From assembly GCA_029624735.1 (NCBI GenBank), contig JARSSM010000011.1:260495-324494 (forward strand): 64,000 bases of DNA. The letters run 5' to 3'. The stretch is from Defluviicoccus sp. GTDB taxonomy: Bacteria; Pseudomonadota; Alphaproteobacteria; Rhodospirillales; Defluviicoccaceae. The notes under the pieces were generated by a model, which was not told the DNA's origin, searched no databases, and was given only the letters and a program-made list of their open reading frames with translations. Made by a program: the position numbers and the translations under genes. Positions 49,401 to 59,166 of the stretch are shown one piece after another (position 1 is the first letter of the stretch; the number at the start of each line of letters is the position of its first letter).

Positions 49401-50621
49401 AACGATACGGATGCGGATGCAGGCGATCGGTTGCGCCTGGTTGCGATCGATGGTTCGGGTGCCCACGCAGCTGTTTCGCTCGCCGGCGATCAGATCCTCT
49501 ATGACCCGCAGGGCCGGTTCGATGCGCTCGCCGCCGGCGAAAAGATCACCGATGCGTGGACCTATCGGATCGCCGATGAAGCGGGAGCCACCGCAACCGG
49601 GACCATCGAGGTCGAGGTCATCGGCGTCAACGATCGCCCGGTCGCGGTTGCCGATCAGGCGCACACGACCGAATCAGCCGCGATCAGGATCGACGTGCTC
49701 GCCAATGACCACGATGCGGATGCGGGCGATACCCTTTCCCTTGGTGCGATCGACACCACCGGCACGCGCGGCATCGTCACCGTCGGTGCTGATGGCACCC
49801 TCCGCTACGATCCGGCCGGCCACTTCGATACGCTGCAGGCGGGCCAACAGGCGACCGACACCTTTCGCTATTCCGTGAGCGACCGCTTGGGCCTGAGCGA
49901 GAGCGGCGAGGTGCAGGTTACCATCTTCGGCCGGAACGACATTGAGCGCGTGGTGGAGAGCTTCGAGACCGACCCGCTGCCCGAGAAGACGGGCTTTTTC
50001 GTCAATGCCGCCGAAACCTATCAGGAGACCGACGGCGCCCGCGGCCTCTACGCGCCGACCGATCCGGCCACGGACGGGCGGATGGCCGTGCTGGAAGCGC
50101 GCGGACATTCCGCGAGCGCACTGGAGCAGTTCCTCGGTCTGCCCGCAGGCACGCTGCCACGCGACAGCGACGGCTCGTTCCCGGCCGCGGGTTCGGCGCT
50201 TAAGCTCACGGCCGACGTTCAAGCCGGCGATGAGGTGTCGTTCGACTGGATGTTCGATGCCCGGGATGCGGTGTCGGCACCCACCGACGGCCAAGCCGAC
50301 AACGACTATGCGTTTGCCACCATCAATGACGGCACAACGACACGGCTGTTCTCGCTCGCCGATGTGCGCGGGGTCGGCGACCATGGCGCCTCGGACTGGC
50401 GCAGTTCGGTCTTCACCGCCAGCGCCACAGGCCAGCTCGTGATCGGCTTTGGCGTCGTCAACGACCGCAGCACCGACTTCTCCGGCCCTGATGCGGAGAA
50501 CTCGTTCCTGTTGGTCGACAACGTGCGCGTCAACCGCACCTTCGATGAGGGCTATCAGGTCGTGAGTTCGCAGGGCCAGGGCGCGTTCGAGACGCTCGCC
50601 CATCAGCCGTCAACCACCTGA
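43446..50621 (+). CDS. Giant cadherin-like repeat surface/adhesin protein (2391 residues)
   Basis: A 2391-residue acidic repeat protein. The N-terminus (about residues 28-115) resembles a FecR-like or adhesin-retention module: PLGPGDRLDADDIVETGAGA and GGQVIAGPESRLLI. Three copies of a ~170-220-residue module occur near residues 370-530, 1385-1611 and 2168-2391, each with LE-FLGLP-GTLP-like, TLADVR-GWR and LLVDNVR elements. Between them are about ten or more cadherin/VCBS-like repeats of ~100 residues, each with NDAPVA at its edge, DTDVDSDD-type Ca-binding loops and ITYDPRGRFDALAAGETATD. There is no Sec signal peptide and no RTX repeat; type I secretion is the usual route for such proteins, but no transporter genes are adjacent. 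Likely a Ca-stiffened adhesin. Confidence 0.85.
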   Translation: MLQAPIASPQPEPMAADGIPPTTTSLQDPATPLASIRSAEVAAGVTVETQSSGVSHTLSADGTVLPLGPGDRLDADDIVETGAGARLVLRTANGGQVIAGPESRLLITPDTEQPAGGTMAGGVTPLAGRFLIHLPAAVDGSEQPFVLDTTAGEIRLKAGTLVLEQVRGGGVHFMLHDGADGSAGRLAFANDTGAYDVASSSETVTIAERTAPPLAGHADDCARLIDPFTDVLSVGAAGCSAASDVEQTAAPASEPSDAGTAETPFHVTAAAFAVFDLAPEPATLAEAPPSIQAAASEPIEGARHVEEALYQSMAASADDSGQPNPLPPVYLTSWDPGRRWDALGAADETAGSVPELPLEKTGLITARAGEMVQLEEAGRSTQEIEQFLKLAPGTLARIAPDAGPTTGSAIKSVDAIHLNAGDTVRFDVFFDAAGAAPLNDFAVFSAATGDTSAALPMISIADVGDYGASGWQTIEYTAGQTGAYTFGFAVLEGGTPLAPSRLYVDHVRQSEASGFTLHTLDSRTDELGGTLKRMSAQPMAVADAFTLREDEVLTLDPQAFLANDVDPDPFDPLVLQGIDRSGALGRVFPTGDGGIVYDPTLRFQSLAASETATDGFAYIVDGGNNETARGSVTLHIQGVNDAPVARADTAVIQRGGPAVAIAVTANDTDVDSDDDGTTLRVVAATAQSGAKVAFDGLPGSGITYTPPASNVLATDTITYTIEDRHGARAQGSVAVTLTGSVPGPQARADSGRTDEETPVTLDVLANDGAAGEKLSIVSITSADTRGGVSLGADGTITYDPRGRFDALAAGETATDRFTYVVANEAGGASTAEVSLTLTGINDAPVATADTAAAERGGEPIVIPVLLNDTDVDSDDTRGSLRIIAASAQAGGRVTFDPSPGGSLTYTPPDSGSGSADRVIYTIEDSHGARAEGTLDITLAAGPAPVTAHADAITANEDQPSVLAAPGLLTNDHGGRTPLTVIAVDGQAVGTQPFDRVLASGARLVIGADGAVRYDPQGHFETLAAGEVAQESVRVQVSDGRTSDSALLTITVAGRNDAPLTRADAAAAGEDDTNVPIAVLANDDDIDSDDTAASLHVTAASATSGAAVTFTSAPGAGISYSPAGRFDYLSAGETASDTITYTAADRHGLAANGTVTVTVSGRNDAPIAVADRLNTAAGTLLTLTPAIGVLANDRDVDTADRLQVVAINGDASAVGGTLTLASGAHLSVQADGSVAYDPRGHFDDLDVFETATERFTYTIADRSGARAEATATIQIVKDNQPPIALDDTATTDARTSVRIAVLANDTDPESARLAIAAVDTAGTRGQVRTNADGTLTYDPAGKFADLAVGATATDTFRYTVDDNLGGRAEATVTVTVRSSASVPAPGELFESFETPSGAVVAGWLRDPGPGAVPSPTALVAAAPQAASGLVPTHLASMLQIDAVGSSARGPGAVQSPLEAFLGLPGDAIPNDTGRHAGESGDGTEPASAAAVSTRITLGSTALDASGHAYIAFDWAFVTTEQVTDNGGGRNDAAVFTVSDGTRARVFTLADVRADGPGSAGWRTAVYDAAADFDLRNSGPVTLTLGFAAINDESNENPSSLLLDNVRLNPALGAGFEPLLRLENDGLSIFRPRPSLGDGAPPEVATTDEDAATSFAASTLLAGAEPSAGARADTLKLVSIDGAASTGQFTLADGRISYDPHGRFDALAEGETAHDALAFTVTDANGGTASGQAFVTLVGRNDAPVAKPDTAVAEVGGAPIAIAVLANDTDVDSDDDASSLRVLAASAQSGAEVTLTGEPGAGMLYTPPPTASGLGAGPVLTDSISYTIADRHGLTSTSVVTVSLSAPNTPPVAADDALVTNENSVARFDVRLNDHDADGTDGLTVTAINGSAIGVGDSISLASGASVVLFPDSMLAYDPRSAFQSLRAGEERTDTFTYRISDAAGAAAEATVSVAVQGLNDVPVATLDHAETTENTPLSLSVAQLLANDTDADAGDRLRLVAIDGSGAHAAVSLAGDQILYDPQGRFDALAAGEKITDAWTYRIADEAGATATGTIEVEVIGVNDRPVAVADQAHTTESAAIRIDVLANDHDADAGDTLSLGAIDTTGTRGIVTVGADGTLRYDPAGHFDTLQAGQQATDTFRYSVSDRLGLSESGEVQVTIFGRNDIERVVESFETDPLPEKTGFFVNAAETYQETDGARGLYAPTDPATDGRMAVLEARGHSASALEQFLGLPAGTLPRDSDGSFPAAGSALKLTADVQAGDEVSFDWMFDARDAVSAPTDGQADNDYAFATINDGTTTRLFSLADVRGVGDHGASDWRSSVFTASATGQLVIGFGVVNDRSTDFSGPDAENSFLLVDNVRVNRTFDEGYQVVSSQGQGAFETLAHQPSTT

Positions 50622-50664
50622 AGGGGGCCGGCGCGACGGTCTGATGCAGGCTTGTGCAATCCCC

Positions 50665-50739
50665 TGGTGGGCGCGGCTGGGATCGAACCAGCGACCCCCG
50701 CCGTGTGAAGACGGTGCTCTCCCGCTGAGCTACGCGCCC
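50665..50739 (-). tRNA. tRNA-Val (anticodon CAC)
   Basis: Minus strand: acceptor GGGCGCG pairs with CGCGCCC. The D arm is GCTCAGCGGGAGAGC. The anticodon stem CCGTC/GGCGG with loop TTCACAC gives anticodon CAC, and the T arm is GCTGGTTCGATCCCAGC. Discriminator A and encoded CCA end at 50665. Confidence 0.96.
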
Positions 50740-50766
50740 GACAGGGTCTTTCCTGCGTGAGGACCA

Positions 50767-50794
50767 AGGATAAGGTCTGCGTCCTCCATGTCAA
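50767..50794 (-). promoter_or_regulatory. Putative promoter of tRNA-Val
   Basis: Minus-strand consensus TTGACA (50794-50789) and TATCCT (50772-50767), 16-bp spacer. It overlaps the last codons of gph. Start near 50760, about 20 nt before the tRNA. Confidence 0.6.
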
Positions 50795-51474
50795 GAAAGC
50801 TGCCGGATTGCCTGCGGCAGCTCGGAGAAGGCCTCGAAGATGCCGTCAGCGCCGAGGTCCTCGGCCGGGCCGCGGGAATAGCCGCCGCGCCGGACCAACA
50901 CGCGCAAGCCGGCGGCGCGCGCGCTCGCGACATCGATCGGGCTGTCACCGACCATCACCGCCCGCTCAGCCGTGGCGCCCAGGGCATCGAGCGCATGCAG
51001 CAGCGGCCGCGGATCCGGCTTCAGCACGCCTGCGAGGGTATCGCCGCCGACAACGACATCGAACAGCGGATCAAGCTCGAGCGCCGCGAGCAGGAGGCGG
51101 GTTGCCCGCTCCGGCTTGTTGGTGCACAGGCCCAGCCGCAACCCGGAAGCCTGCAGGTCCTGGAGCGTCGAAGCGACACCGGGATAGGCCGTGGTCCGGT
51201 CGGCCGCAGCCGCTTCATAGAGATCGAGAAAGCGCCGGGTGAGGGCTTGAACCTCGTCTGCCGGCGGCACCGCGCCGGTGGCGGCAAGCGCACGCGCGAT
51301 CAGCGTCCGTGCCCCCTCGCCGATCATGCCCGTGACCGCTTCGAGCGGCAGCGGCGACCGCCCAATCTCCGCCAGGAACACGTTCAAACTGAAGGCGATG
51401 TCGGCGGCGCTGTCGACCAGCGTGCCGTCGAGGTCGAATACAACGGCTTCTACTGATTGTTGCACAGACGTCAT
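50791..51474 (-). CDS. gph: Phosphoglycolate phosphatase (HAD superfamily)
   Basis: A 227-residue HAD phosphatase that removes 2-phosphoglycolate. Motif I is VVFDLDGTLVDSAADI near residue 11, the cap domain is helical, motif II is LCTNKP near residue 115, motif III Lys is in GVLKPDPRPLL near residue 150 and motif IV is MVGDSPIDVASARAAG near residue 175. The VDSAADI and TNKP forms are typical of Gph. ATG 51474 (MTSVQQS) gives family length; the frame continues far upstream on the minus strand across glmU, but that part is antisense coincidence. It diverges from glmU with 102 bp between starts. Confidence 0.92.
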   Translation of the reverse strand: MTSVQQSVEAVVFDLDGTLVDSAADIAFSLNVFLAEIGRSPLPLEAVTGMIGEGARTLIARALAATGAVPPADEVQALTRRFLDLYEAAAADRTTAYPGVASTLQDLQASGLRLGLCTNKPERATRLLLAALELDPLFDVVVGGDTLAGVLKPDPRPLLHALDALGATAERAVMVGDSPIDVASARAAGLRVLVRRGGYSRGPAEDLGADGIFEAFSELPQAIRQLS

Positions 51475-51576
51475 TGCGGTATCTTTTCCATCATTTGGGG
51501 GGCTTGGCGCGTGGCCTGACGTATGGCACGCTGCCCCCAATACCAAGACGGTTCCCCCGAAAAAAGAAGGCCTCTC

Positions 51577-52947
51577 ATGACCGGCGATCAGACTGCAGTC
51601 GTCATCCTGGCGGCCGGGTTGGGCACGCGCATGAAGTCGAGCCTGCCGAAGGTCATGCACCCCCTGGCTGGGCGGCCAATGATCAAGCATCTCCTGGCCG
51701 CCGTCGAGGGCTTGGCGCCGCAGCAGGCTTGCGTCGTCATCGGCGCCGAGATGGAGGCGGTCGCGCGCGCGGTCGCGCCCTACCCGACGGTCGTGCAGAC
51801 GGAGCGGCTGGGCACCGGGCATGCGGTGTTGGCAGCAGAGCCGGTGCTTGGCGGATTTGCTGGCGACGTGTTGATCGTTTACGGCGATACGCCCCTGATC
51901 TCGCCCGCAACCATGCAGCGCATGCTGGACGTTAAGCGTGCCGAACCACGGCCGGCCGTGGTCGTGCTCGGCTTCCGGCCCGAGGATCCGGGCGCTTACG
52001 GCCGCCTGGTCGTTGACGACGCCGGCCGGCTGCAGGCGATCGTCGAAGCGAAGGATGCTTCGGCCGAGCAGCTCAAGATCGGGCTGTGCAACGCCGGCAT
52101 GATGGTGGTCGACGGCCGCCACCTGTTCGGCTTTCTGCATGCGCTTGGCAACGCCAACGCCAAAGGCGAGTACTACCTCACCGACGTCGTTACGCTGGCG
52201 CAAGCGCAGGGGCTCGCGTGCCGCGTTGCTGAAGGAGACGAGCGCGAGCTGATCGGCGTCAACAGTCGCGCCGATCTCGCCCGCGCCGAGGCTTTCCTGC
52301 AGGAAACGCTCCGCCAGCGGGCGATGAACGAAGGGGCGACGCTGATTGATCCCGCCACCGTCTATTTCAGCGCCGATACGCGATTGGGCCGGGACGTCAC
52401 CATCGGGCCTTCCGTCTTTTTCGGTCCCGGCGTCACCGTCGGCGATCGCGTCGAGATCCGCGCCTTCTGTCACATCGAAGGCGCCGTGATCGAAGAGGGC
52501 GCGATCGTCGGGCCGTTCAGCCGGTTACGGCCAGGGGCGGTCTTGGCCAGCGGAGCGCACGTCGGCAATTTCGTCGAGATCAAGAACGCAACAGTCGAAG
52601 AGGGCGCGAAGGTCAACCATCTGACCTACATCGGCGATGCCCGCATCGGCGCCAAGGCGAATGTTGGCGCCGGCACCATCACCTGCAATTACGACGGCTT
52701 CACGAAGGGCTTCACCGATATCGGCGAAGGCGCCTTCATCGGCTCGAACAGCTCCCTGGTCGCCCCGGTCAAGATCGGCGCCGGTGCCATCATCGGCGCC
52801 GGCAGCGTCATCACCCGCGAGGTCGAGACCGATGCGTTGGCGCTAACGCGCGGGCCGCACCTGCAACGAAAGGGCTGGGGAAGGGCGTTTCGCACCCGTA
52901 AGGACGAAGAGAAGCGCAAGAAACAGGCTGAGAAGGGGGATCGCTAG
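51577..52947 (+). CDS. glmU: Bifunctional GlmU: N-acetylglucosamine-1-P uridyltransferase / GlcN-1-P acetyltransferase
   Basis: Makes UDP-GlcNAc in two steps for peptidoglycan and LPS. The 456-residue protein has an N-terminal pyrophosphorylase (LAAGLGTRMKSSLPKVMHPL near residue 11; IVYGDTPLI near residue 100) and a C-terminal left-handed beta-helix acetyltransferase with hexapeptide repeats. The latter includes VGNFVEIKNA near residue 329, NHLTYIGDARIG and NYDGFTKG near residue 370. ATG 51577 follows AGAAGG and begins MTGDQTAVVILAAG. It is followed 3 bp later by glmS. Confidence 0.96.
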   Translation: MTGDQTAVVILAAGLGTRMKSSLPKVMHPLAGRPMIKHLLAAVEGLAPQQACVVIGAEMEAVARAVAPYPTVVQTERLGTGHAVLAAEPVLGGFAGDVLIVYGDTPLISPATMQRMLDVKRAEPRPAVVVLGFRPEDPGAYGRLVVDDAGRLQAIVEAKDASAEQLKIGLCNAGMMVVDGRHLFGFLHALGNANAKGEYYLTDVVTLAQAQGLACRVAEGDERELIGVNSRADLARAEAFLQETLRQRAMNEGATLIDPATVYFSADTRLGRDVTIGPSVFFGPGVTVGDRVEIRAFCHIEGAVIEEGAIVGPFSRLRPGAVLASGAHVGNFVEIKNATVEEGAKVNHLTYIGDARIGAKANVGAGTITCNYDGFTKGFTDIGEGAFIGSNSSLVAPVKIGAGAIIGAGSVITREVETDALALTRGPHLQRKGWGRAFRTRKDEEKRKKQAEKGDR

Positions 52948-52950
52948 ACC

Positions 52951-54774
<1,824 letters not shown>

Positions 54775-54791
54775 CGCGTGTTGTGCTGAAG

Positions 54792-54820
54792 GCGCGCCAC
54801 GGGCAAACACGTGGCCGCGC
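54792..54820 (+). terminator. GC-rich hairpin after glmS
   Basis: GCGCGCCACG (54792-54801) and CGTGGCCGCGC (54810-54820) pair with a single bulge around an 8-nt loop, 18 bp after the glmS stop. There is no T-run, so it may be an RNA-end stabiliser or a weak terminator. Confidence 0.45.
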
Positions 54821-54833
54821 ATCGGGCTTGGCA

Positions 54834-54862
54834 TTGAAAATGCGGGATCGGACGCGTATAGC
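54834..54862 (+). promoter_or_regulatory. Putative sigma-70-type promoter of the DAHP synthase gene
   Basis: TTGAAA (54834-54839) and TATAGC (54857-54862) with a 17-bp spacer. Start near 54869, about 30 nt before ATG 54899. Confidence 0.6.
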
Positions 54863-54898
54863 CTCTGCTTTCGCCGTTTGAGCACGTTGGGAGATCGT

Positions 54899-56293
54899 AT
54901 GACCGTTGGTTGGAGCCCTGACAGCTGGCGCACCCACCCCATCTGGCAGGTGCCGGTTTACCCTGACCGCGACAAACTGGCAGCGGTTGATCAGGAACTG
55001 CGGCGCTTTCCGCCGCTGGTCTTCGCTGGTGAAGCGCGCCGTCTCGCGCGGCTGCTGGCGCTGGTCGCCGAGGGCCGCGCGTTCCTCTTGCAGGGCGGAG
55101 ACTGCGCGGAGAGCTTTGCCGAGTTCCACCCCAACAACATTCGCGATACCTTCCGCGTGTTGCTGCAAATGGCGGTCGTCTTGACCTTCGGCGCGGCCGT
55201 ACCGGTGGTCAAGGTCGGGCGACTGGCCGGTCAGTTCGCCAAACCGCGCTCGGCCGACACCGAAACGATCAACGGCGTTACGCTGCCGAGCTATCGCGGT
55301 GACATGGTCAACGGCCAGGAGTTCACGGCCGAGGCACGCATCCCCGATCCGCAGCGGATGGTGACCGCCTACAACCAGTCGGCGGCGACCTTGAACCTGA
55401 TCCGCGCGTTTGCGCAAGGCGGCTACGCCGACCTCAACCGCGTGCATGCGTGGAATCTGGGCTTCGTCGACGACAGCCCGCAAGGGGACCGCTACCGGGA
55501 TCTCGCCGACCGGCTGGATGAGGCGCTCGCGTTCATGGCGGCCTGCGGCCTCACCTCCGAAACGGCGCCGCAGATCCGCGAAACCGACTTCTTCACCGCG
55601 CACGAGGCCTTGCTGCTCGATTACGAGGAGGCGTTGACGCGCGTCGACAGTACGACCGGCGATTGGTACGACACATCGGCGCATTTCCTGTGGATCGGCG
55701 ACCGAACCCGTCAGCCCGAAGGCGCGCATATCGAATTCTTGCGCGGTGTCGGCAACCCGATCGGCCTCAAGGTTGGCCCCACGCTCGACATCGACGGCCT
55801 GTTGCGCCTGATCGATATCCTCAACCCCAGCAACGATCCGGGCCGCCTCACGCTCATCATCCGCTTCGGCGCCAAGAAGGTCGAGGAGATGCTGCCCGCC
55901 TACATCAAGGCGGTGCGCCGGGAAGGTAAGCACGTCGTCTGGGTCTCGGACCCCATGCATGCCAACACGGTGGTGAGCGCGAACGGCTACAAGACACGCC
56001 ATTTCGACCGCATACTCGACGAGGTCAGGACGTTCTTCCAGGTCCACGAGGCCGAGGGTAGCTATGCCGGCGGGGTTCACTTCGAGATGACCGGCAAGGA
56101 TGTGACGGAATGCGTCGGCGGCGCCCAGGACATCACCGAGGCCGATCTGCCCGGCTCCTATGATACCGCCTGCGATCCGCGCTTGAATGCGAGCCAGGCG
56201 CTTGAGCTTGCCTACCTCCTCGCCGAGATGCTGAAGGAGGGACGGCACCGGACGCGGGAGCGGGAGCTCCGGCGTGCCATCCCGGCATCCTGA
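54899..56293 (+). CDS. Class II 3-deoxy-7-phosphoheptulonate synthase (plant type)
   Basis: Condenses PEP and erythrose 4-phosphate in the first shikimate step. The 464-residue protein is of the class II (AroA-II) family: [15 protein letters not shown] at the N-terminus, [11 protein letters not shown] near residue 66 with the metal-binding Cys, [15 protein letters not shown] near residue 105, [10 protein letters not shown] near residue 130, [11 protein letters not shown] near residue 265, GLKVGPT near residue 290 and [11 protein letters not shown] near residue 350. ATG 54899 follows GGGAGA; a TTG 21 bp upstream is also in frame. Its end is close to pncB. Confidence 0.95.
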   Translation: MTVGWSPDSWRTHPIWQVPVYPDRDKLAAVDQELRRFPPLVFAGEARRLARLLALVAEGRAFLLQGGDCAESFAEFHPNNIRDTFRVLLQMAVVLTFGAAVPVVKVGRLAGQFAKPRSADTETINGVTLPSYRGDMVNGQEFTAEARIPDPQRMVTAYNQSAATLNLIRAFAQGGYADLNRVHAWNLGFVDDSPQGDRYRDLADRLDEALAFMAACGLTSETAPQIRETDFFTAHEALLLDYEEALTRVDSTTGDWYDTSAHFLWIGDRTRQPEGAHIEFLRGVGNPIGLKVGPTLDIDGLLRLIDILNPSNDPGRLTLIIRFGAKKVEEMLPAYIKAVRREGKHVVWVSDPMHANTVVSANGYKTRHFDRILDEVRTFFQVHEAEGSYAGGVHFEMTGKDVTECVGGAQDITEADLPGSYDTACDPRLNASQALELAYLLAEMLKEGRHRTRERELRRAIPAS

Positions 56294-56303
56294 GGCAGAT
56301 GCG

Positions 56304-57476
56304 GTGACATCCGCCCCGACAGGCCGTCCCGCGCGCGCCCTGCAGCCGGCACCGGACGCGATCGAAGCCTGGACCGATCGCTATTTCCTCAAGACCAAGC
56401 AGACCATCGCCCGCTTCGGCGACAAGACGGTCTGCTACGCGCTGTTCATGCGGCGCCCGGTCCTGTTCACGCCCGGCCTCATGCTCGACTGGTTGCGGGC
56501 AGCCATGGCCGCACGCGACAGTGCCTTCGAGGTCCGGCTCAACTACGCCGAGGGCGATTGGGTCGGCGCCGGCGAGCCTTTGATGTACCTCATCGGCTCG
56601 TTCTACCACCTGGTCGATCTTGAGACGCTGTACCTGCAGAAGCTGGGCGCCGCATGCGTTGCCGCCTACAACGCGTGCGCGATGGTGGAAGCGCTGCCTC
56701 GGGTCGCCTTCATCGCCATGGACGCGCGCCACTGCGCCGGCATCGAAATGGCCGAACAGATGGCCTATGCGGCGGCGGTCGGCAGCCGGGCGGCCAAGAA
56801 GCGCGTCAACGCCGTCGGCTTCGTCGGCAACGCCAACGACGCAACGGCACACTACTTCGGCCGCGAGCGCGGGCTCGGCACCATGCCGCACGCGCTGATC
56901 GGCTATGCTGGCTCGACCGTGCGGGCGGCAGAAATGTTCCACGAGACGTTTCCGGACGAGGATTTGACGGTGCTGGTCGATTATTTCGGCCGCGAAGTCA
57001 GCGATGCGCTCGACGTTTGCGCACGCTTTCCCGAATTGGCGGCGGCAGGCCGGCTCGCGGTCCGCCTCGATACCCACGGCGGTCGCTTCGTCGAGGGCCT
57101 TGATCCGCAGAACTCCTACGCCGTGCTGGAGCGCCATGTGCCGGATGCGATCCGTCATTACCGCAACGAAACGGAACTGCGGTTTCTGACCGGTACCGGC
57201 GTTTCGGCGGCGGCGATCTTCTGGGTGCGCGAGAAACTCGACTCAGCCGGCTACCCGAAGGTCCGGATCGTCGCCTCGTCCGGCTTCAACGTCGAGAAGT
57301 GCGAGGTGATGGCCGACGTCGCGGCACCGATTGACGTCATCGGCACTGGCTCCTATCTGCCGGAGAACTGGCGCGAAACATACGCGACGGCCGATATTGT
57401 CGAATACGATGGCGTGCCTTCCGTCAAGATCGGCCGTGAGTTCCTTTTGAAGGGCCGGCAGTCGCAAACGCCTTAA
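56304..57476 (+). CDS. pncB: Nicotinate phosphoribosyltransferase
   Basis: Salvages nicotinate to nicotinate mononucleotide for NAD synthesis. About 390 residues. The family pattern includes TDRYFLKT near the N-terminus, FEVRLNYAEGDWVGAGEPLMYL near residue 75, the histidine-containing FIAMDARHCAGIEMAEQMAY near residue 140, GTMPHALIGYAGS near residue 195, VRLDTHGGRFVEG near residue 255 and IVASSGFNVEKC near residue 325. The GTG at 56304 (MTSAPTG) is preferred; GTG 56274 overlaps the previous gene by 20 bp. nadE follows 31 bp later, so the two NAD genes are linked. Confidence 0.9.
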   Translation: MTSAPTGRPARALQPAPDAIEAWTDRYFLKTKQTIARFGDKTVCYALFMRRPVLFTPGLMLDWLRAAMAARDSAFEVRLNYAEGDWVGAGEPLMYLIGSFYHLVDLETLYLQKLGAACVAAYNACAMVEALPRVAFIAMDARHCAGIEMAEQMAYAAAVGSRAAKKRVNAVGFVGNANDATAHYFGRERGLGTMPHALIGYAGSTVRAAEMFHETFPDEDLTVLVDYFGREVSDALDVCARFPELAAAGRLAVRLDTHGGRFVEGLDPQNSYAVLERHVPDAIRHYRNETELRFLTGTGVSAAAIFWVREKLDSAGYPKVRIVASSGFNVEKCEVMADVAAPIDVIGTGSYLPENWRETYATADIVEYDGVPSVKIGREFLLKGRQSQTP

Positions 57477-57507
57477 TTTCTCCTCGTTGGGTCCGGTTGC
57501 CTTTGCC

Positions 57508-59166
57508 ATGACCGCCTCCCTTGTCATCGGCCTTGCTCAGGTCAATCCGATTGTCGGCGACATCGCCGGCAATGCCGAGCGCGTGCGGTCGCTGCGTGCG
57601 AGCGCGCCGACGTGCGACCTCGTGGTCTGCGGCGAACTGGTGCTGTCCGGCTATCCGCCGGAGGACCTGGTGCTGAAGGGGTTATTTCTTGACCGCATCG
57701 AGGCCGCTGCCGCCGAGCTCGCGCGCGCGACGGCGGACGGCGGGCCGGCGCTGATTATTGGCACCCCTTGGCGCACCCAAGGCGGCGTCGCCAACACGCT
57801 GCTCTTGCTCGCGGACGGCACCATCCAGGAAATTCGCTTCAAGCACGATCTGCCCAACTACGGTGTCTTCGACGAAAAGCGCGTTTTTCGCGCCGGGCCG
57901 TTGCCGCAGCCGCTCTCCTTTCGCGGCGTCGCGCTTGGCGCCATGATCTGCGAGGACCTGTGGGCGCCCGCTGTCGCCCGCCACCTGCGTGACCAGGGTG
58001 CCGAGATCCTGATCGCGATCAACGGTTCCCCCTTCGAGGTCGGCAAGGCTCACGTACGGCACGCCATCGCCGCGTGCAGGGTCGAGGAGACCGGCCTGCC
58101 GCTCGCCTACGTCAACCTCGTGGGCGGCCAGGACGAGCTCGTCTTCGACGGCGGCTCGTTCGTGTCCCTGCCGAAGGCGGGAGTCGCGGTCCAGGCGCCC
58201 GCGTGGGCAACCGGCGTCACCCGCACGGTCTGGAAGCGCGCGCCTCACGGAGGCTGGAGCTGTGCGAGTGCCGCACCAGCGCCCAACCCTGATGGCCTGG
58301 CCGCGATCTACCAGGCCATGGTCACCGGCCTCAAAGACTACGTCGGCAAGAACCGCTTTCCGGGTGTTGTCCTCGGCCTGTCCGGCGGCATCGACAGCGC
58401 GCTCACGGCCGCCGTTGCTGTCGACGCGCTGGGGCCCGAGCGCGTCCATTGCGTGATGATGCCCTCTCCCTACACCTCGACCGAAAGCCTGGAGGATGCG
58501 ACCGCCGTCGCGAACTTGTTGGGCGTGCGCCTGGATACGGTGCCGATCGATGCGGCGATGGCGGCTTTTTCCGGCATGCTTGCGGGCGTGTTTGCCGGCC
58601 GGCCGCCGGACACGACCGAGGAGAACGTGCAGGCGCGCTGCCGCGGCATCACCTTGATGGCGATCAGCAACAAGCTCGGCGAAATGCTGCTCACCACCGG
58701 CAACAAGTCCGAGATGTCGGTTGGCTATGCGACGCTCTATGGCGACATGTGCGGCGGCTATTCGGTCCTCAAGGACATCTACAAGACGACCGTGTTCGCG
58801 CTCGCCCGCTGGCGCAATCAGGAGACGCTTGAAGGCGCGCTTGGTCCCGCTGGCCGCACCATCCCGGAGCGTGTCATCACCAAGCCGCCGACGGCCGAGC
58901 TCAAGCCGAACCAGACGGATCAGGACTCGCTGCCGCCCTACGATGTCCTCGACGGGATCCTGGCGCTCCTGATCGAAGAGGAAGCTTCGATCGAGGACGT
59001 GGTCAGCCGCGGCTTCGCGCGCGAGACAGTGCGCCGGGTCTGGCGGATGATTGATCGCGCCGAATACAAGCGCCGCCAAGCGCCGCCGGGCGTCAAGATC
59101 ACGCCGCGCGCCTTCGGCCGCGACCGCCGCTACCCAATCACGAACGGCTTTACCGACCTGCTATGA
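57508..59166 (+). CDS. nadE: Glutamine-dependent NAD+ synthetase
   Basis: Amidates nicotinate adenine dinucleotide to NAD using glutamine. The 552-residue protein is a fusion. The N-terminal nitrilase-type glutaminase carries the catalytic Glu in GELVLSGYPPEDL near residue 43, Lys in KHDLPNYGVFDE near residue 112 and Cys in MICEDLW near residue 148. The C-terminal ATP pyrophosphatase domain has the P-loop VLGLSGGIDSALTAAV near residue 288, TTGNKSEMSVGYATLYGDMCGG (starting near residue 393) and KPPTAELKPNQTDQDSL. The start ATG 57508 is weakly supported by a ribosome-binding site; TTG 57487 is an alternative. The stop overlaps gltX (ATGA). Confidence 0.95.
   Translation: MTASLVIGLAQVNPIVGDIAGNAERVRSLRASAPTCDLVVCGELVLSGYPPEDLVLKGLFLDRIEAAAAELARATADGGPALIIGTPWRTQGGVANTLLLLADGTIQEIRFKHDLPNYGVFDEKRVFRAGPLPQPLSFRGVALGAMICEDLWAPAVARHLRDQGAEILIAINGSPFEVGKAHVRHAIAACRVEETGLPLAYVNLVGGQDELVFDGGSFVSLPKAGVAVQAPAWATGVTRTVWKRAPHGGWSCASAAPAPNPDGLAAIYQAMVTGLKDYVGKNRFPGVVLGLSGGIDSALTAAVAVDALGPERVHCVMMPSPYTSTESLEDATAVANLLGVRLDTVPIDAAMAAFSGMLAGVFAGRPPDTTEENVQARCRGITLMAISNKLGEMLLTTGNKSEMSVGYATLYGDMCGGYSVLKDIYKTTVFALARWRNQETLEGALGPAGRTIPERVITKPPTAELKPNQTDQDSLPPYDVLDGILALLIEEEASIEDVVSRGFARETVRRVWRMIDRAEYKRRQAPPGVKITPRAFGRDRRYPITNGFTDLL

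Noticed and set aside
43446..50621. Repeats in this stretch as CRISPR or tandem mobile elements
   Set aside because: The repeats are protein-level cadherin-like domains of about 300 bp with diverged DNA; there are no short identical repeats with spacers.
51475..52473. Possible N-terminal extension of gph by over 300 codons
   Set aside because: The extension is wholly antisense to glmU and lacks HAD features; the ATG at 51474 starts a normal-length Gph.
52948..52950. glmS ribozyme
   Set aside because: Only 3 bp separate glmU and glmS; proteobacterial glmS is normally controlled by small RNAs, not a ribozyme.
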